Source: CAZQYB01 sp964597535 (GTDB lineage: Bacteria > Planctomycetota > Phycisphaerae > Sedimentisphaerales > Anaerobacaceae). From it: DNA of 16,515 nt. The notes below the pieces were generated by a model. That model was not told the origin of the DNA. It was given only the letters and a program-made list of their open reading frames with translations, and made no database searches. Location: contig CAZQYB010000049.1 in NCBI GenBank assembly GCA_964597535.1, positions 1-16,515 on the forward strand, given 5' to 3'. Of this stretch, positions 14,601 through 16,515 are shown piece after piece. The position numbers and the translations under genes were made by a program. How positions within the stretch are numbered: the stretch's first letter is position 1; every line of letters begins with the position of its first letter.

Positions 14601-15001
14601 ATGGTGTTGAAATAGCTCGATTTGACGGCAACGGCCACTGGCTGAGCTTTCCTGTAGTATCAGGGGAAAATACAATCATACTCGGCGATTCACAGGATTA
14701 TACAATGCTAATCACCGACGCCAATAATACGGTATGGGCGATTAGTGGCGACGGCTGCGAAGGCGAGGAGCTGGATTTGTACTGGCAGGGCGGGCCACAG
14801 GACTTAGACGACAATGGAGCGATGGACTTCAATGACCTCGAGATATTGGCAGTAGATTGGCTCAAGTGCACAGACTGCAGTGAGTTGTCAGCGTGCTGGC
14901 CAATCGAGGTCATGTTTCTAACAAGTGATATAAACAAAGATAAATATGTTAATTTTGCCGATTTTGCGCTGCTGGCGGAGCGGTGGCTGGGCGGTAATTG
15001 A
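11675..15001 (+). CDS. Secreted beta-helix / beta-propeller protein with C-terminal dockerin
   Basis: This is an 1108-residue exported protein. A signal peptide (1-19, cut near ALGA) is followed by a right-handed parallel beta-helix (about 20-490). The helix opens with YPTVQAAIDDANDGDTVIVEP, has many coils of the form ISNCxFxxNSAxxGGA, and closes with SPCINTGD and DMGADEF. An Ig-like module (about 492-590) has PEGGEAWVSGSLHKIAWES. A PQQ-type beta-propeller (about 607-1040) has repeated blades such as LYALDPNDGSKKWV and DGTVYVGGKNGKLYAI. The end is a dockerin type I pair (1043-1106) with Ca-binding loops DLDDNGAMDFNDLEIL and DINKDKYVNFADFALL. Dockerins anchor to cohesins. None is seen here. 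The role could be polysaccharide binding or a surface scaffold, and no catalytic residues are evident. GGAG lies ten bases before the ATG. Confidence 0.88.
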   Translation: MKRTIPIVPLLLFISTALGADLHVPTPNYPTVQAAIDDANDGDTVIVEPNTYTGAGNWDIDFLGKAITVCSVAPEDPCIVAATVIDCQHLGAGFRFKNGEDSNSVLNGLTVTNSSWDGISCGILFGTFPHVIRIPGSPTISNCIITNNEGAGIGCVVGSSPTISNCIITDNNDGGIDCGWGSPLIINCDISGNSADDGGGVCCSEYEGGSPMVIDCTFTNNSAIWGGAIANSSAPIINCTFIGNSVMGDGGAIFNSSGSIINCRFMGNTAGDGGGALADCWMPISNSIFIANSTSGVGGALYNCAAEISSCVLSCNWASGSGGAIYDAYCPSVTNCTFSGNSAGGYGGGIFQYGGSVTNCILWGNTDSTGGTGESSQIGSEPSNMPYVTFSCIQDYDANGPFGGEENNNIDDNPMFVREPNNGGDGWGDDPCTPDVNEGENDDFGDLHLQNGSPCINTGDTSFPIRPNAVDIDGQPRIMGERLDMGADEFLIPWITVLKPEGGEAWVSGSLHKIAWESDLCEGPVDILLSKDGGSDWQTIESNLPNEGSYIWHLPDIVDSNQCLISVEPNVPDPNIVSVDSGLFTIHPDSPGPAVVSKWKSLGGNFDRIGLSQDFGPETGCVKWKFETDRAVSASVTIGVGDRVHIACEDGRLYTLDANGVLLWSYDTNSPLISSATLGPDGTVYVGGKNGKLYAINIDGNLRWTHTTEGFIYSSPAVSEDGHVYVCSQDGKLYALGQDGSELWSFATGGFGVIGGSILASPTIAADGTIYIAGLYDSNLYALDPNDGSKKWVCHFDSNGWLFASPVIAPDGTVYQTLLYDPNLYAIDPNNGNIIWATHLSKINSGGPGDSYSYSEWFEPYYYEGSGSRCWYPDLPFMYWGAKYNVGDSGWSEPALGPDGTIYVSLDDPWLRAVDPNGAIKWIKKPGARSGYTEICDPFGCVQYDKSPSGFSLTVDSNGLIYAAGDDSNLCVINPDGVEIARFDGNGHWLSFPVVSGENTIILGDSQDYTMLITDANNTVWAISGDGCEGEELDLYWQGGPQDLDDNGAMDFNDLEILAVDWLKCTDCSELSACWPIEVMFLTSDINKDKYVNFADFALLAERWLGGN
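12081..12187 (+). repeat. Recent duplication of a beta-helix coil
   Basis: Positions 12081-12118 and 12150-12187 are identical at 37 of 38 bases, 69 bases (23 codons) apart, keeping the frame. Both encode SPTISNCIIT followed by N or D and N. A third, more diverged unit starts at 12216. Confidence 0.85.
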
Positions 15002-15012
15002 GGGAAAATGCT

Positions 15013-15792
15013 ATGAAATCCAGAGCTAACTTTACGAAAGAAGACCTTTTTGTTGTTTTGGGCTGTTTTGTTTTTCTGCTGGCTAATCTGGGGGCTATTG
15101 GCAGCAGCGGCCGCAGACGGGCCAAAGAGGCGGTATGCCTTTGCAACCTGAAACAATGGGGCGTTATCTGGAAGAGCTATACGGATGACCACGGCGGCTT
15201 TTTCCCCGACAGGGGGAGCAGTGGAAGCGTTGGTTGGCCCGATTCGGGTGAACCCCCATCGGGGATGAATGGCTGGCAGTACGTATCAGAGCCGTACTAC
15301 AAAAATCATAAGATTCTGCTGTGCCCGGAGGCCGTGAAACCTTGGGACTACGGCGGCAAGCCCCCGTTTTGCTCCTGGACCGACCAAAGCGGTGAATATA
15401 CTGGCAGCTATTGTGTAAATCTTTGGGTTTCAAATGAAACGAGCGGAAACTATTGGAGGACTCCTTATACCAAACGTGCGTCTTATGCGCCGCTGCTTCT
15501 GGATGGAAATTGGAAGGATTGCCAAGCATACCATTTCGATGCACCTCCGAATTACGGGGACTATTGGTGGGAGCCTAATCAAAACGAGATGAAGCGTGTC
15601 TGCGTCAACCGGCACAACGCAGCGGTGAACGGGGTTTTTCTGGATTTGTCGGTAAGGAAGATTGGGCTTAAAGAGTTGTGGGAGATTTGGTGGCAGAAGG
15701 ATTGGAACCCAAACAATGTCCCCCCGCCAGACTTTTGCACCCCGACTCCTACTTATAACGGCTGGATGTGCAATATGAAGGACTTTCCGTAA
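15013..15792 (+). CDS. Pseudopilin-like protein with degenerate N-terminal motif
   Basis: The 259-residue protein has an N-terminal hydrophobic helix (DLFVVLGCFVFLLANLGAIG, about residues 10-29) followed by RRRAKEAVCLCNLKQWGVIWKSYTDDHGGFFP. This is the arrangement of planctomycete type II pseudopilin-like proteins, where the helix is followed by a Arg-Ala-Lys/Cys-x-Asn-Leu-Lys stretch. Near the C-terminus RHNAAVNGVFLDLSVRKIGL resembles the H-X9-DG motif, with DL in place of DG. The usual FTLIE cleavage site is replaced by FTKEDLF, so prepilin peptidase may not process it. ATG 15013 has AGGGA seven bases upstream. A TTG at 14998 would overlap the previous stop and has no support. It starts 11 bases after the dockerin protein and is probably co-transcribed with it. 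Role unknown. Confidence 0.75.
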   Translation: MKSRANFTKEDLFVVLGCFVFLLANLGAIGSSGRRRAKEAVCLCNLKQWGVIWKSYTDDHGGFFPDRGSSGSVGWPDSGEPPSGMNGWQYVSEPYYKNHKILLCPEAVKPWDYGGKPPFCSWTDQSGEYTGSYCVNLWVSNETSGNYWRTPYTKRASYAPLLLDGNWKDCQAYHFDAPPNYGDYWWEPNQNEMKRVCVNRHNAAVNGVFLDLSVRKIGLKELWEIWWQKDWNPNNVPPPDFCTPTPTYNGWMCNMKDFP

Positions 15793-15882
15793 AAACTTTG
15801 AGTGAAAAACCGGCTATTGGTGCACAAAGAGCGGGGGAAAAGAGGTGACCCACTAATCGGCGAATTCAATTTGCCGCTGGTA

Positions 15883-16515
15883 TTAGATGGAGGGCTTACG
15901 TTTGGCGGGTGGGCCGGCGTTAATGGCGGCGGCTATCTGCAGAAATTTCGGCATTGCGTAATCGAAGAAGCGTTTATAGCTTTCGCAAAAATAGCTTTCC
16001 CGCCCAAAGCTTTCCTTGTCAAAAGGCGGTCTGTCTTTCATACAGCCGGCACGACAGACGTCAAGGTGTCGGCAGAGAAGACATTTGTTGCAAAGATTCT
16101 GCTTGGCGCGTGCAAATTCTCGTTTTTTGGCACCGGCGGCAATTTTCTCCATCGGCGTTTCAAATATATTGCCCAGCCGCCATTTCGGCTCGACAAAAAA
16201 ATCGCAGGGGAAGCAATCGCCGGTGTGCTCGATGACGATGTATTGACTGCACTGCTTGCTAAAGGTGCAGATTGTATGTTGGCCGGTAATACAGTAAGAC
16301 AATATCGAGTCAAAGTCGCGAATGCTCAGATTTTGTGGGCCGTAGTCGTACCAGCGGTCAAATATTCTGCACATAAATTCGCCGTACTGCTGCGGCGTAA
16401 TTGAAAAATCCGCAATCCCGCCTGTGACAGGGTCAAGCTCTACACAGGGAATGAACTGCAGATATTTGATGCCTAAGGCATTGATACCCTGCCCGATGAA
16501 AAAATCAAACAACTC
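15883..16515 (-). CDS. Anaerobic sulfatase-maturating radical SAM enzyme, N-terminus cut by window edge
   Basis: These enzymes oxidise a Cys or Ser in a sulfatase active site to formylglycine using S-adenosylmethionine and iron-sulfur clusters. Only the C-terminal 210 residues are here, so the CxxxCxxC radical SAM motif is outside. The visible part is typical: GIKYLQFIPCVE, the IRDFDSIL segment, CTFSKQCSQYIVIEHTGDCFPCDFF with the catalytic Asp, then the SPASM cysteines in LCNKCLLCRHLDVCRAGCMKDR and YFCESYK for two auxiliary [4Fe-4S] clusters. The frame stays open to the edge, so it starts beyond 16515. The partner sulfatases are not in the window. It converges on the pseudopilin gene. Confidence 0.92.
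   Translation of the reverse strand, partial: ELFDFFIGQGINALGIKYLQFIPCVELDPVTGGIADFSITPQQYGEFMCRIFDRWYDYGPQNLSIRDFDSILSYCITGQHTICTFSKQCSQYIVIEHTGDCFPCDFFVEPKWRLGNIFETPMEKIAAGAKKREFARAKQNLCNKCLLCRHLDVCRAGCMKDRPPFDKESFGRESYFCESYKRFFDYAMPKFLQIAAAINAGPPAKRKPSI

Noticed and set aside
15858..15876. Hairpin CGGCGAA/TTTGCCG between the convergent pseudopilin and maturase genes
   Set aside because: The stem is seven pairs with one wobble and no T-run follows on either strand, so I do not call a terminator.
15802..16404. 200-codon plus-strand frame
   Set aside because: It is antisense to the sulfatase-maturase gene, whose SPASM cysteines on the minus strand are unmistakable.

Overview
The window looks like chromosomal DNA of a planctomycete, most likely of the Phycisphaerae/Sedimentisphaerales type. 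This is an inference from content, not from a marker gene: a PEP-CTERM protein, a dockerin-tailed beta-helix/propeller protein, a degenerate pseudopilin with an H-X9-D type end, a sulfatase-maturase C-terminus, and palindromic intergenic repeats sit among ordinary translation genes.

Positions 1-4525 (minus strand) read as one long transcription unit in the order rpmI, rplT, pheS, rfbA, rfbC, rfbD, rfbB. The first three genes make ribosomal proteins L35 and L20 and the phenylalanyl-tRNA synthetase alpha chain. The last four make dTDP-L-rhamnose. The sugar genes are tightly coupled, with ATGA overlaps at rfbA/rfbC and rfbD/rfbB and an 8-base overlap at rfbC/rfbD. rfbB runs off the left edge.

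Positions 4526-7067 hold a sigma70-like promoter, an exported HEAT-repeat protein of unknown role, and a spacer with two tandem REP-like hairpins. Positions 7068-7532 (minus) encode a small FHA-domain protein.

Positions 7533-10535 hold a 470-base promoter region followed by thrS and infC on the plus strand. infC has no ATG, GTG or TTG start that gives a full-length protein. It appears to begin at AUC behind a strong Shine-Dalgarno sequence, the kind of rare start by which IF3 controls its own synthesis. In many bacteria thrS-infC-rpmI-rplT-pheS-pheT is one cluster. Here it is split into two divergent halves about 5.4 kb apart, and pheT is not next to pheS.

Positions 10536-15792 hold a probable infC terminator, a complex inverted repeat, and three secreted or surface genes on the plus strand: a PEP-CTERM protein, an 1108-residue beta-helix/Ig-like/beta-propeller/dockerin protein, and a pseudopilin-like protein. 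Positions 15883-16515 (minus) encode the C-terminal part of an anaerobic sulfatase-maturating radical SAM enzyme cut by the right edge.

The most interesting signals are regulatory and architectural: the AUC start of infC, the split translation cluster, a 16-base element (15 of 16 identical) at the -10 regions of both the FHA and thrS promoters, and a family of TTTTGCGA/TCGCAAAA palindromes placed between operon genes and next to promoters. I saw no CRISPR array, tRNA, rRNA or transposase.
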